Below are positions 1 to 7,439 of a DNA stretch of 9,576 nucleotides, one piece after another. How positions within the stretch are numbered: the stretch's first letter is position 1; each line of letters starts with the position of its first letter. The notes under the pieces were generated by a model. It was given only the letters and a program-made list of their open reading frames with translations, had not been told where the DNA came from and searched no databases. The stretch spans positions 1 through 9,576 of the forward strand of contig JAGNMH010000144.1 of the NCBI GenBank assembly GCA_017991275.1, read 5' to 3'. This DNA comes from Acidobacteriota bacterium. GTDB taxonomy: Bacteria; Acidobacteriota; Blastocatellia; RBC074. Both the position numbers and the translations under genes were made by a program.

Positions 1-978
1 GCTTTTGCGACTTCTTTGCGCCAGTTTTACTTCTTTCGGTTTTGGCTGGGAACTGGCGAGTGCGGAAATTATTCCGGCGGCAACAAAATCATCGCCACCT
101 GGTTCCCGGTTCGAGAGCGCGCGTTTGCCATCGGGGTTTTCAACAGCGCCTCAATGTTGGGAGCTTTCATTGCGACGTTTCTGATCGTTTGGATTCGTGA
201 ACGTTACGGATGGCGAATGGGCTTTCTGGCTCCCAGCCTGCTTGGAGTTGTTTGGGTTGCTGCGTGGTGGATGATTTATCGCCAACCGCAGGACCATCCC
301 AAATTGAGCGAAGCCGAACTCCAACACATCAACAGCGACGTGCAACCGGTCAGCAATGAACCGGTGCCGACTAATTGGCAATTGCTGCGATTGCCTCAAA
401 CCTGGGGATTGATGCTCTGCCGGTTCTGGGTCGGGGCTGTGGTTGACTTCTATCTGCTGTGGATGCCGAAATACTTTCACGACGTTCGCGGCCTGAGCGT
501 CAAAGACAGCGCCTATTTCAATTCATTCACATTCATCTTCGGAGACATTGGCAGCATAGGCGGCGGATTGGTCGCCGGATGGCTGCTGAAAAAAGGACTG
601 GAGGTTAAATCAGCCAGACGCGCGACGTTGTTGTTTGGCGCGGCGTTGTGTTTGCTCAGCTTCGTGGTTCCATTCACCAACAGTTCATTCTGGGCTGTAG
701 TCATGATTTCGATGGTCTTGCTGGGACACACTTTTTTATCGGCGAATATGTTTGCTTCGATTTCGGATGTGTTTCCGAACGCAGCCGTCGCGCGTGTCAC
801 AGGTTTAACCGGCATAGCCAACGGCGTCAGCGGATTGATCTTCCCGATTGTCACCGGAATGGTGGTGGACAGGTTTTCTTATGTGCCGGTCTTTTTTATG
901 GCTGGATTGATGCCTCTGCTCGGAGTTTCGCTGGCCTTATGGACGCTGAAAAATTATCAGCGGGTTGAATTGAGATAA
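1..978 (+). CDS. MFS transporter, anion:cation symporter (hexuronate transporter-like), 5'-truncated
   Basis: This is the 3' part of a major facilitator superfamily transporter of the inner membrane. The frame is open from base 1, so the gene begins left of the window; the TTG at 16 is internal and not a real start. About 325 residues are present, whereas anion:cation symporter (ACS) family members usually have 420-450, so roughly the first three helices are missing. The visible N-terminal part carries the ACS signature: RFWLGTGE, then GGNK, then WFPVRERA and GVFNSAS, corresponding to helix 4 and the following loop of ExuT-type hexuronate carriers. A charged central loop follows (QPQDHPKLSEAEL), then six hydrophobic segments of the C-terminal half. 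By family, the likely substrate is a sugar acid such as glucuronate or galacturonate taken up with protons, but substrate cannot be read from the sequence. It converges on the S51 peptidase gene; the stop is 11 bp before an inverted repeat. Confidence 0.88.
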   Translation, partial: AFATSLRQFYFFRFWLGTGECGNYSGGNKIIATWFPVRERAFAIGVFNSASMLGAFIATFLIVWIRERYGWRMGFLAPSLLGVVWVAAWWMIYRQPQDHPKLSEAELQHINSDVQPVSNEPVPTNWQLLRLPQTWGLMLCRFWVGAVVDFYLLWMPKYFHDVRGLSVKDSAYFNSFTFIFGDIGSIGGGLVAGWLLKKGLEVKSARRATLLFGAALCLLSFVVPFTNSSFWAVVMISMVLLGHTFLSANMFASISDVFPNAAVARVTGLTGIANGVSGLIFPIVTGMVVDRFSYVPVFFMAGLMPLLGVSLALWTLKNYQRVELR

Positions 979-989
979 AAGCGTGGCGC

Positions 990-1056
990 AGTTCAGAGTT
1001 CACGCTTCAGCGTGTCGGCCTGCGCCTTCTACACGCTGAAGCGTGAACTCTGAACT
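990..1056. repeat. Perfect 26-bp inverted repeat with nested palindromes between convergent genes
   Basis: The left arm (990-1015) and right arm (1031-1056) are exact reverse complements, separated by a 15-base loop. Each arm contains a smaller palindrome: CACGCT-TC-AGCGTG at 1001-1014 and CACGCT-GA-AGCGTG at 1032-1045. The element can therefore fold as one long hairpin or as two small ones. It lies between two convergent genes, 11 bp after the transporter stop, and its right edge forms part of the stop codon of the S51 peptidase gene. A bidirectional terminator role is plausible. However, no T-run directly follows the stem on either strand; on the minus strand a TTTTA occurs about 10 bases later. 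The perfect match and nested symmetry look more like a REP-like or miniature mobile palindrome than a plain terminator. Copy number elsewhere in the genome cannot be seen here. Confidence 0.85.
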
Positions 1057-2014
1057 ACGGGGTTCTTCCCGGCTGAGTGCGCGCAGCACCAGCCGCCGGT
1101 TGCGGACGCGACATTGCGCCATTACCGAACTTTTCAATCTTGCGAGTCTTCATGTTGTAAACGTCACCTGCCGATAAGACGTAATAAGGTTTCTCCCAGG
1201 GTTGATAAACATGAGTGTTGTCGTGAATGGCGACTTTCCAGGCTCCCATCACTTCAAAACGGTCGCCGTTGACGATGATGGCCGTGCCTTCAGAAAGCCC
1301 TATCCCCAATAAGTTTGGATATTTCTTGATGACAGGAATCAGATCGTCCCATCGCATGCGAGTGTTGATGTGCTGATCAATTGCCGACTTTCGCAGAAAG
1401 TTGAATCCGTGTTCGTGTTCCTTTTCCGGCGTCATCATGATGTCCGGGCCAGCGATGGCTCCGCGCACCAGATAATCGCCTTGAATAGTCGCACCCGCTG
1501 AACTGCCACCGATCACCCCGCCGCGTTCCAGCACCTTGTGAAATTCACGGTAAGTCAGCGTGTTCATGTACGAATCCACGATGTTCCACTGGCGACCTCC
1601 GTCGAACCAGACGGCGTTCGCATCTTTCAAGATTGAGGCGAACTCTTCGGTATCGGCAACCTTCGGATCGTGGGTATGCAACATCCTGACATTCTTGATG
1701 CCGCGCCTTTTCCACCCAGCAACCACGTCTTCCTCTTTGTAAACCTTGATCTCGCCGGTCGGAGTTTTGTTGCCACCGGCGGTTGGAACCACGACAAACT
1801 TTGCGTCCACGCCTCCAGCCAGTTCAACAAATTTTTCCATGATTCCGGTGTTGTTGGTTGAGCCGCCACCAACGATCACCAAAGTGCCTTTGGCCGGGCC
1901 ATATTCAGGCGCGTCCTGGCTGATTGCGCCAAAGGCTGACGGATGCCCATATCTGCCAAACGCTATCAATCCCAGTAACACAATGACTGACAAACTAAAG
2001 ACCAGCTTTTTCAT
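1055..2014 (-). CDS. Secreted cyanophycinase-like serine peptidase (family S51)
   Basis: This 319-residue protein belongs to the S51 / class I glutamine-amidotransferase-like fold. Residues 1 to about 30 form an export signal: MKK, a hydrophobic core VFSLSVIVLLGLIAF, then a small-residue region. The mature domain shows the family landmarks: GTLVIVGGGS (43-52), WFDGGRQ (136-142), the nucleophile elbow GGSSAGA (169-175, catalytic Ser172), DQHINTRMR (213-221, His215 as the likely catalytic histidine) and GIGLSEGTA (237-245, Glu242). DQH followed by an R-containing segment is the cyanophycinase pattern rather than that of peptidase E. Cyanophycinases cut cyanophycin to Asp-Arg dipeptides; the true substrate of this exported version is unknown. 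The start is supported by AGGAGA six bases upstream of the ATG. After about residue 297 comes an Ala/Pro/Arg-rich tail whose TAG stop straddles the edge of the inverted repeat. It lies downstream of the permease pair on the same strand, 185 bp away. Confidence 0.88.
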   Translation of the reverse strand: MKKLVFSLSVIVLLGLIAFGRYGHPSAFGAISQDAPEYGPAKGTLVIVGGGSTNNTGIMEKFVELAGGVDAKFVVVPTAGGNKTPTGEIKVYKEEDVVAGWKRRGIKNVRMLHTHDPKVADTEEFASILKDANAVWFDGGRQWNIVDSYMNTLTYREFHKVLERGGVIGGSSAGATIQGDYLVRGAIAGPDIMMTPEKEHEHGFNFLRKSAIDQHINTRMRWDDLIPVIKKYPNLLGIGLSEGTAIIVNGDRFEVMGAWKVAIHDNTHVYQPWEKPYYVLSAGDVYNMKTRKIEKFGNGAMSRPQPAAGAARTQPGRTP

Positions 2015-2199
2015 GAAATCTCTCCTGTCGGTTTGCTAATTCGTAAACTATAAGCACGTTCCAAGGCGTTTTTTTCGATCAGAACATCGAATCGCCTGTT
2101 GAAAAATGAACGCGCAAATTTAATGGAAAACTGAAACGACAGCTATAACCTCAAGAAGTTTTAGAGTAAAGCTTGCCGACAAAGAAATTCGAAGCCGAC
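2015..2199. other. Intergenic gap upstream of the S51 gene, with an imperfect hairpin
   Basis: This 185-bp AT-richer stretch separates the end of the 824-residue permease gene from the S51 gene; both are read leftward. It holds an imperfect hairpin at 2065-2096: the inner stem TTCGAT/ATCGAA (2074-2079 with 2086-2091) has a 6-base loop, and an outer GGCG/CGCC (2065-2068 with 2093-2096) is separated from it by a run of T on one side. On the minus strand a TATAGT (2047-2052) lies about 32 bases before the S51 start and could be a -10 element, but I see no convincing -35 at 16-18 bp from it. The gap length allows an independent promoter. No small gene with a ribosome binding site is evident. Confidence 0.4.
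2020..2027 (-). promoter_or_regulatory. Ribosome binding site of the S51 peptidase gene
   Basis: Read on the minus strand, AGGAGA (2021-2026) lies six bases before the ATG at 2014-2012, a good match to the anti-Shine-Dalgarno sequence at normal spacing. It fixes the start that includes the signal peptide. Confidence 0.7.
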
Positions 2200-4674
2200 T
2201 TATTCACACCTCAGCGCAATCATCGGATCAACTTTCGTCGCACGGCTAGCCGGAATCCAACAAGCCAATAGAGCAACAGCAACCATCAGCGATGCAATCA
2301 CGACAAACGTCAGCGGGTCGGTTGCAGTAACTCCGTACAGCCAGTTTCGTAGTAGCCGGGTTACCGCGAATGAACCTGCCAAACCAAGCAACACACCAAA
2401 CCCAACCAACGTCATTCCCTTGCCCACGATCATTCGCAAAACGTCGCTCGCCTGAGCGCCCAAGGCCATGCGTATGCCAATTTCCTGTGTGCGTTGCGTG
2501 ACGCCGTAACTGATAACGCCATACAAACCAACCACGGTGAGAATTAGAGCCAGCAAGGCAAACACTCCCAGCAGGAAAGTGTTGAAACGCGGCAGCGCCA
2601 ATGCTTCCTGGCGATAAGCGTCAAGTGTCTTGATCGCGGTAATTGGCAGTTCAGGGTCAAGCGCGCGAATTTGTTCTTTGACAGAATTGATAAGGCTTTC
2701 TGGCCGAATGGCGGAGTTGGCTGCCGTGCGAACGATCAGCGTAATGCCTCCGTTGGCGAACTGAGATTGCGGAACATACATCTCTGCGCGCGCCGCATCG
2801 CTCAAGCTGCGGTGACGCACGTTGCCGACAACTCCGACGACTTCTTTCGGCGCATCGCCTCCCCAACCAAGCTTCAATTTTTTGCCAATCGGATTGGCTC
2901 CGTTGAAATGTTCGCGCACGAAAGCCTCGTTGACCAACACGACGGGCGGAGCCTGCGGATTGTCGCGCTCCGTCAAAGTGCGGCCACTGATCAGCGGAAT
3001 GTTTAGCGTCTGGAAATAAGCTGAACTGATGAAACGCAGTTGCGCGGTAGGTTTGTCGGCGGAATCTGCGCCTTCCAGAATTTGAAAAGCCGTGCTGTTC
3101 TCCTGCCCTGTCAGAGGAACGCTTTGCGCGTGGGCGACAGAGGTCACACCGGGTAAAACTTTGACACGTTCGGTCAGTGTGGTCAGGAAGTTGTTGATCT
3201 TGTCAGGTCGTTCCATTTCGTCATTGTAACGGGCGCCGCTCAGCGCCAGTTGCATTGTCAGTGTATTACCAATCTCATAACCCGGTTTGACCTGATTCAA
3301 CCGCAACAAACTATTCAACAACAATCCTGCCGCGACCAATAACGTCAAAGCCAAAGCCACTTCTCCGACCACAAGCAAGTTGCGTAAACGCTCGCGCAAA
3401 ACATTGCCAGTGGCGCCGCGTCCTCCATCCCCGCCTGACTTGATGGCGTCGGCGACGCTGCCACGCGTAGCGGTAATTGCCGGGAACACTCCGCACAACA
3501 ATCCCGTCAACATCGCCGCACCAATCGTAAACATCAGCACGCGCCAATCCGGCGTAAGCCCGCTCAATTGCGGCACATCCGCAGGCAACAAAGCCGTCAG
3601 TCCTTCAACAAACCAGAGCGACAGGACCAGGCCCAGCGCGCCTCCGATCAATGCCAGCAACAGGCTTTCCGCCATAAACTGCTGAACGATGTCGCGCCGG
3701 TTTGCTCCCAGTGCAATGCGGATGGCAATTTCGCGCTGTCGTGTTGCTGCCCGCGCCAACAACAAATTGGCCACATTGACGCAAGCGATCAGTAACACTA
3801 CACCAACCATACCCAGCAGCAACCACAGCGTGCCACGCGCATCGCGCACAAAAAGCTCACGCAACTGTTCGACGCTGACAGCGCGTTTTGCCATGATCTT
3901 CGGGTACTGCTGAGCCAGACGGTTTTGAATCGAAGCCAATTCCGACTCTGCCTGTTGCGCTGTTACACCCGGTTTCAGGCGAGCGATAACACCAGGATAG
4001 GCGCGAAAATTGCGACTGCCGTTGACCGAATCCTTGTCGGCAGAATTGCCGTTGACGGCAGTCGTAACCAGAAAATCTATCGGCTCTTTAGCCAGCGGGA
4101 AGATGTTTGGCGGCGTGACACCTATGACCTGAAATGGCTGTTCACCAATCAAGACCCGACGCCCGATGATTTTGCTGTCGCCGCCGAAATGCTTTTGCCA
4201 GCCGCTGTATGTCAGCATCACCGCGCTCAGCCCCTCATTCGTGCCGCGTTGTTCGTCGTTCGGCTCAAATGCGCGTCCCAACTTCGGAGCAATCCCAAGC
4301 GTTTTGAAAAAATCAGCCGAAACGATTGCGCCTTCTACCCGCAATGGCTCGCCTTCGCCTCGAAAGGTGGCTGTATCCGTCGTCGCCAGGGCCATCGTTT
4401 CAAATGAACGGCTCTGCTCGCGCCAATCAATAAAGTTTAGATACGAAACGCCCTTGCTGGACTGCCAATCGTCCGTGCGGAATTCACGCAACACGACCAG
4501 CCGAGTCTCATCGGCATATGGCAATGGCTTGAATAAAGCCGCGTTGATGACAGTAAAAATCGCCGAGTTAGCGCCTATGCCCAAAGCCAGCGTAACGACT
4601 GCAATCAAGGTAAAGCCGGGTTTCTTTAACAGCGTTCGTGCGCCGTAACGCAGGTCTTGAATCAGTGTTTGCAT
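2200..4674 (-). CDS. ADOP-family orphan ABC permease (MacB/FtsX-like), second of a tandem pair
   Basis: This 824-residue inner-membrane protein matches the acidobacterial duplicated orphan permease type: two MacB-type periplasmic core plus FtsX permease units in one chain. It begins QDLRYGARTLLKKPGF, then helix 1 (about 21-43, with ALGIGANSAIF). The first periplasmic domain spans about 45-280. Helices lie near 282-305, 337-358 and 378-400, with IALGA at 320-324. A fifth helix (433-455) starts the second unit, with a periplasmic domain to about 695, then helices near 699-722, 750-772 and 787-808, with MALGA at 736-740. It ends DPMIALRCE, the usual family terminus. Relatives such as MacB work with a nucleotide-binding domain; none is fused here or encoded in the window, hence 'orphan'. 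Role and cargo are unknown. AAGGA lies seven bases before the ATG. The gene follows its paralogue by 86 bp and is probably co-transcribed with it. Confidence 0.9.
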   Translation of the reverse strand: MQTLIQDLRYGARTLLKKPGFTLIAVVTLALGIGANSAIFTVINAALFKPLPYADETRLVVLREFRTDDWQSSKGVSYLNFIDWREQSRSFETMALATTDTATFRGEGEPLRVEGAIVSADFFKTLGIAPKLGRAFEPNDEQRGTNEGLSAVMLTYSGWQKHFGGDSKIIGRRVLIGEQPFQVIGVTPPNIFPLAKEPIDFLVTTAVNGNSADKDSVNGSRNFRAYPGVIARLKPGVTAQQAESELASIQNRLAQQYPKIMAKRAVSVEQLRELFVRDARGTLWLLLGMVGVVLLIACVNVANLLLARAATRQREIAIRIALGANRRDIVQQFMAESLLLALIGGALGLVLSLWFVEGLTALLPADVPQLSGLTPDWRVLMFTIGAAMLTGLLCGVFPAITATRGSVADAIKSGGDGGRGATGNVLRERLRNLLVVGEVALALTLLVAAGLLLNSLLRLNQVKPGYEIGNTLTMQLALSGARYNDEMERPDKINNFLTTLTERVKVLPGVTSVAHAQSVPLTGQENSTAFQILEGADSADKPTAQLRFISSAYFQTLNIPLISGRTLTERDNPQAPPVVLVNEAFVREHFNGANPIGKKLKLGWGGDAPKEVVGVVGNVRHRSLSDAARAEMYVPQSQFANGGITLIVRTAANSAIRPESLINSVKEQIRALDPELPITAIKTLDAYRQEALALPRFNTFLLGVFALLALILTVVGLYGVISYGVTQRTQEIGIRMALGAQASDVLRMIVGKGMTLVGFGVLLGLAGSFAVTRLLRNWLYGVTATDPLTFVVIASLMVAVALLACWIPASRATKVDPMIALRCE

Positions 4675-4679
4675 AATTC

Positions 4680-4685
4680 ATCCTT
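4680..4685 (-). promoter_or_regulatory. Ribosome binding site of the downstream ADOP gene
   Basis: Read on the minus strand, an AAGGA core lies about six to seven bases before the ATG at 4674-4672. It supports translation starting at MQTLIQDLRYG, which matches the start of the paralogue (MQSLWPFLQDLRYG). Confidence 0.55.
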
Positions 4686-4694
4686 GTCAAAATG

Positions 4695-4754
4695 ATGAAT
4701 GCGAAACTATGAATGATGACTCACCAGCTCTTTCATTCACATTTCCGCATTCAT
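4695..4754. repeat. Imperfect 22-bp inverted repeat between the two ADOP genes
   Basis: The left arm (4695-4716) and right arm (4733-4754) match as reverse complements at 19 of 22 positions, around a 16-base loop. The arms are built from repeats of ATGAATG and are AT-rich. The element fills most of the 86-bp gap between two genes that appear to be one operon, ending about 20 bases before the second gene's start codon in the direction of transcription. The transcript could form a stem-loop that tunes the relative level of the two proteins, or the element may be a small dispersed palindrome. There is no T-run, so a strong intrinsic terminator is unlikely. Confidence 0.65.
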
Positions 4755-4760
4755 ACTTCT

Positions 4761-7190
4761 TCATTCACATCGAAGCGCAATCATCGGGTCAACTTTCGTC
4801 GCCCGACGCGCTGGAATCCAACAGGCCAGCAGCGCCACAGCCGTCAGCAACAAAGCAATTCCTGCAAACGTCAGCGGGTCGGTCGCTTTAACTCCGAAAA
4901 GCAAATCAGACATCAGCCTTGTCAGCCCAAACGAAGCTGCCAGACCTATGGCTACGCCGATCAGAGCCAGTTTCATTCCCTGCCCGATAACCATTTTCAG
5001 CACATCGCCGGTTTGCGCGCCGAGCGCAACTCTGATGCCAATTTCATGAGTTCGCTGGGCCACTGAATAAGCCATGACTCCGTAAATGCCCAAACCAGCC
5101 AACAGCATGGCCACAGCGGCAAAACTTCCGAATAGCAGCATTACCAAGCGCGGAACCGCTATTGAGCCGGAAACGATCCGCTCCATCGTTTGCAGGTTCG
5201 AGACGGCAAGGTTTTTGTCCAAAGCTTTGACTTCGCGGCGAATGGCATCGGAGTAGTTGAGGGGGGCGCCAGCCGAACGCAACACCACAGTCATTGAGTT
5301 CCGTGGGCGCTGTAGATCAGAAAAATACATAGTAGGCCGCGCATCGCTGCTTAACCCGAAATGATGCACGTCTGCCACAACACCCGCGATTTCCGCCCAT
5401 TGCACTTGTTGTTGGCCGAAACCAACGCGCTTGCCGAGGGCGTTTTCATTGGGCCAATACCGCTTGGCCATGCTTTCGCTGATGACAACAACGGGCGGCG
5501 ATTTTGTGCTTTCACGGTCGTCGAACGTTCGGCCATCGCGCAATCTGATGTTCAAAGTGCGGAAGTAATCATGACTGACGACGCTGAACCAGGCCGTCGG
5601 CTGTTGATCCGGCGAAGGCACAGGACGGCCTTCTATGGTGAACGAAGTATCGGTGTTTATTCCGGTCATTGGAACCGCAGAGCCAAACGAAACCGATTGG
5701 ACTCCGGGCAAGCTTTTCAGCCGTTCGTGTAATTGACTGTAAAAAGTCGCCGCCTGTTCACTTTTGGCATAAGTCGTCGGCGGCAAAACAACTCGCCCCG
5801 TCAACACATTGGTTGGAGTAAACCCAGGGTCAACGCTTTGAAGCAGAACGAAGCTGCGCATCAGCAATCCTGCTCCTATCAACAAGGTCAGGGCGATGGC
5901 AATTTCCGCAACGACCAGAGTGGAGCGAATTCGACTGCCACTGCCGGTAACTTTGCTGCCCGCACCGGCTTCGCGCAAAGCCAGATTCAAATCACTTTTC
6001 GATGCTTGCAGTGCTGGAACCAGCCCGCACAACAACCCGGTCAGGGTTGAAATGCCAATACTGAAAAGCAGCACTTTGCCGTCAATTTTGATTTCATCCA
6101 GCCGCGGCGTGCCGTCGGGCGAAAGGCTGACCAGTAAATCCACCATCCAAAAAGCCAACAGCAACCCAAGCGCTCCGCCGACAAAAGCCAGCAGAAAACT
6201 TTCGCTCAACAGTTGCCGGATGATTTGCCAGCGACTGGCTCCCATTGCCGCGCGAATAGCGATTTCGCGTTCGCGGGCGGCGGCTTTTGCCAGCATCAGG
6301 TTGGCCACGTTGGCACAGGCAATCAGCAAAACAAATCCAACTGCCAGCAACAAAGCCAGCATCGCCGGTTTCACATTCCCAACGGTGAATTCGTGCAACG
6401 AAACCAGCGTCACTCCTACATTCTTATTTGAATCTGGGAATTGCTGCTCAACGCGACCGGCTATGGCCGTCATTTCAGTTTTGGCGCGATCAAGCGTTAC
6501 ATCCGGCTTCAAACGAGCAATGACTTGCAAGGTATAACAACCGCGCTGGCAACCCGGCCCAAGCGTTGGCTGCAAGGTTCGCCAGACATCAACGTTTTGG
6601 ACAAACGGAGTTTGAAAACCCGCAGGCATGACTCCAACGACAGTAAAACTCTGGCCGCTCAATTGAATTGCTTGGCCTATAATTTCTTTGTTGCTGTTGA
6701 ACCGGCGCTGCCACAAACCCTGGCTGATGATGGCCACGGGCGCGGCTCCGTTTTTGTCTTCGTCAGCGGTGAATTCGCGGCCAAGCACGGGCTTAATTCC
6801 CAGCACCGAAAAGGCGGTTTGCGAAACTCGCGCGCCAACAAGAGTTTCAGGCTCGCCGGCTTCGGTCAGCGTGACAGGCCAGCCGCTGATTGCCGCGACA
6901 CTTTCAAAAACAGTGTTCTGTTCGCGCCAATCCTGAAATCCGGGCGGCGAAGTCCATTCCTGCGCCGGACCTTCACGGCGAGTGTGGTCTTCCCAAACCG
7001 TCAAAACCCGCTCTGAGTCCGGGTAATTTAACGGACGCAACAACACACTATTTACCACGCTGAAGATGGCAGTGTTCGCTCCAATGCCCAAAGCCAGCAC
7101 AACCAAAACCACCGCTGTAAAGCCCGGACGTTTGAGCATCAGACGATACCCGTAACGCAGGTCTTGTAAAAATGGCCAAAGCGATTGCAT
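4761..7190 (-). CDS. ADOP-family orphan ABC permease (MacB/FtsX-like), first of a tandem pair
   Basis: This 809-residue inner-membrane permease is a paralogue of the 824-residue protein next to it, with the same order: N-terminal QDLRYGYRLMLKRPGF, helix 1 (about 24-46, ALGIGANTAIFSVV), periplasmic domain (50-270), helices near 276-300, 331-352 and 374-394 with AAMGA at 314-318, helix 5 (424-446), second periplasmic domain to about 678, then helices near 683-706, 738-757 and 772-792 with VALGA at 721-725. It ends DPMIALRCE. These are two MacB core/FtsX units in one chain without an ATPase domain. It is the promoter-proximal gene of the pair. The start is supported by AGGAGA seven bases upstream of the ATG. 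A difference from its neighbour is a Cys-x3-Cys pair (C214, C218 in GPGCQRGCYT) in the first periplasmic domain, which could form a disulfide. Function is not established for this family; relation to MacB suggests export or mechanotransmission across the periplasm. Confidence 0.9.
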   Translation of the reverse strand: MQSLWPFLQDLRYGYRLMLKRPGFTAVVLVVLALGIGANTAIFSVVNSVLLRPLNYPDSERVLTVWEDHTRREGPAQEWTSPPGFQDWREQNTVFESVAAISGWPVTLTEAGEPETLVGARVSQTAFSVLGIKPVLGREFTADEDKNGAAPVAIISQGLWQRRFNSNKEIIGQAIQLSGQSFTVVGVMPAGFQTPFVQNVDVWRTLQPTLGPGCQRGCYTLQVIARLKPDVTLDRAKTEMTAIAGRVEQQFPDSNKNVGVTLVSLHEFTVGNVKPAMLALLLAVGFVLLIACANVANLMLAKAAAREREIAIRAAMGASRWQIIRQLLSESFLLAFVGGALGLLLAFWMVDLLVSLSPDGTPRLDEIKIDGKVLLFSIGISTLTGLLCGLVPALQASKSDLNLALREAGAGSKVTGSGSRIRSTLVVAEIAIALTLLIGAGLLMRSFVLLQSVDPGFTPTNVLTGRVVLPPTTYAKSEQAATFYSQLHERLKSLPGVQSVSFGSAVPMTGINTDTSFTIEGRPVPSPDQQPTAWFSVVSHDYFRTLNIRLRDGRTFDDRESTKSPPVVVISESMAKRYWPNENALGKRVGFGQQQVQWAEIAGVVADVHHFGLSSDARPTMYFSDLQRPRNSMTVVLRSAGAPLNYSDAIRREVKALDKNLAVSNLQTMERIVSGSIAVPRLVMLLFGSFAAVAMLLAGLGIYGVMAYSVAQRTHEIGIRVALGAQTGDVLKMVIGQGMKLALIGVAIGLAASFGLTRLMSDLLFGVKATDPLTFAGIALLLTAVALLACWIPARRATKVDPMIALRCE

Positions 7191-7197
7191 AAACTTG

Positions 7198-7205
7198 TCT
7201 CCTGT
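7198..7205 (-). promoter_or_regulatory. Ribosome binding site of the upstream ADOP gene
   Basis: On the minus strand, CAGGAGA ends seven bases before the ATG at 7190-7188. It is a strong Shine-Dalgarno match and decides the start against longer minus-strand readings that continue into the gap. Confidence 0.65.
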
Positions 7206-7385
7206 TTGTGTCGAAGCGCGATAAGTGGAAACACGATTCCGGTTGGTTTAACCCAAATATCGTGCCATCTTTTCGTCCGGCTTATCTGTAATGAATAGTG
7301 CATTTGTTGGCGCTGATGAATGCCAACTGACTGAGTTGATGTACGTTCGTGGGATTCGTCAATCCCGAAATCGGGCAGGCTGGCG

Positions 7386-7439
7386 AAAAAGCTTCGGGCA
7401 AGCTCAGCGCAATATGAAATCACGTCGAGCTTGCCCGAA
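7386..7439 (-). terminator. Probable intrinsic terminator of the SDR gene
   Basis: TTCGGGCAAGCTC (7393-7405) and GAGCTTGCCCGAA (7427-7439) are perfect 13-bp reverse complements with a 21-base loop. In the direction of the dehydrogenase gene the stem begins about 25 bases after the stop codon and is followed by GC then TTTTT (7386-7390). A GC-containing stem followed by a short T-run is the classical Rho-independent pattern, though the loop is long. It would separate dehydrogenase transcription from the ADOP genes downstream. Confidence 0.65.

Noticed and set aside
990..1056. Classical intrinsic terminator interpretation of the convergent-gene palindrome
   Set aside because: Not adopted as the main call, because no T-run directly follows the stem on either strand and the nested symmetry is atypical. 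A role in transcript ends is still possible.
3925..4648. Two overlapping plus-strand open frames of 160 codons opposite the second ADOP gene
   Set aside because: They are antisense shadows of the conserved permease, with no start signal or domain.
5896..6537. Plus-strand open frame of 213 codons opposite the first ADOP gene
   Set aside because: Its composition is low-complexity (Ser/Ala/Pro/Lys-rich), typical of an antisense reading of a hydrophobic protein. No motif is seen, and the opposite strand encodes a conserved family.
7139..7423. Minus-strand 94-codon open frame overlapping the start of the first ADOP gene
   Set aside because: It overlaps the permease start in another frame, spans the terminator and leader structures, and has no recognisable domain or ribosome binding site.
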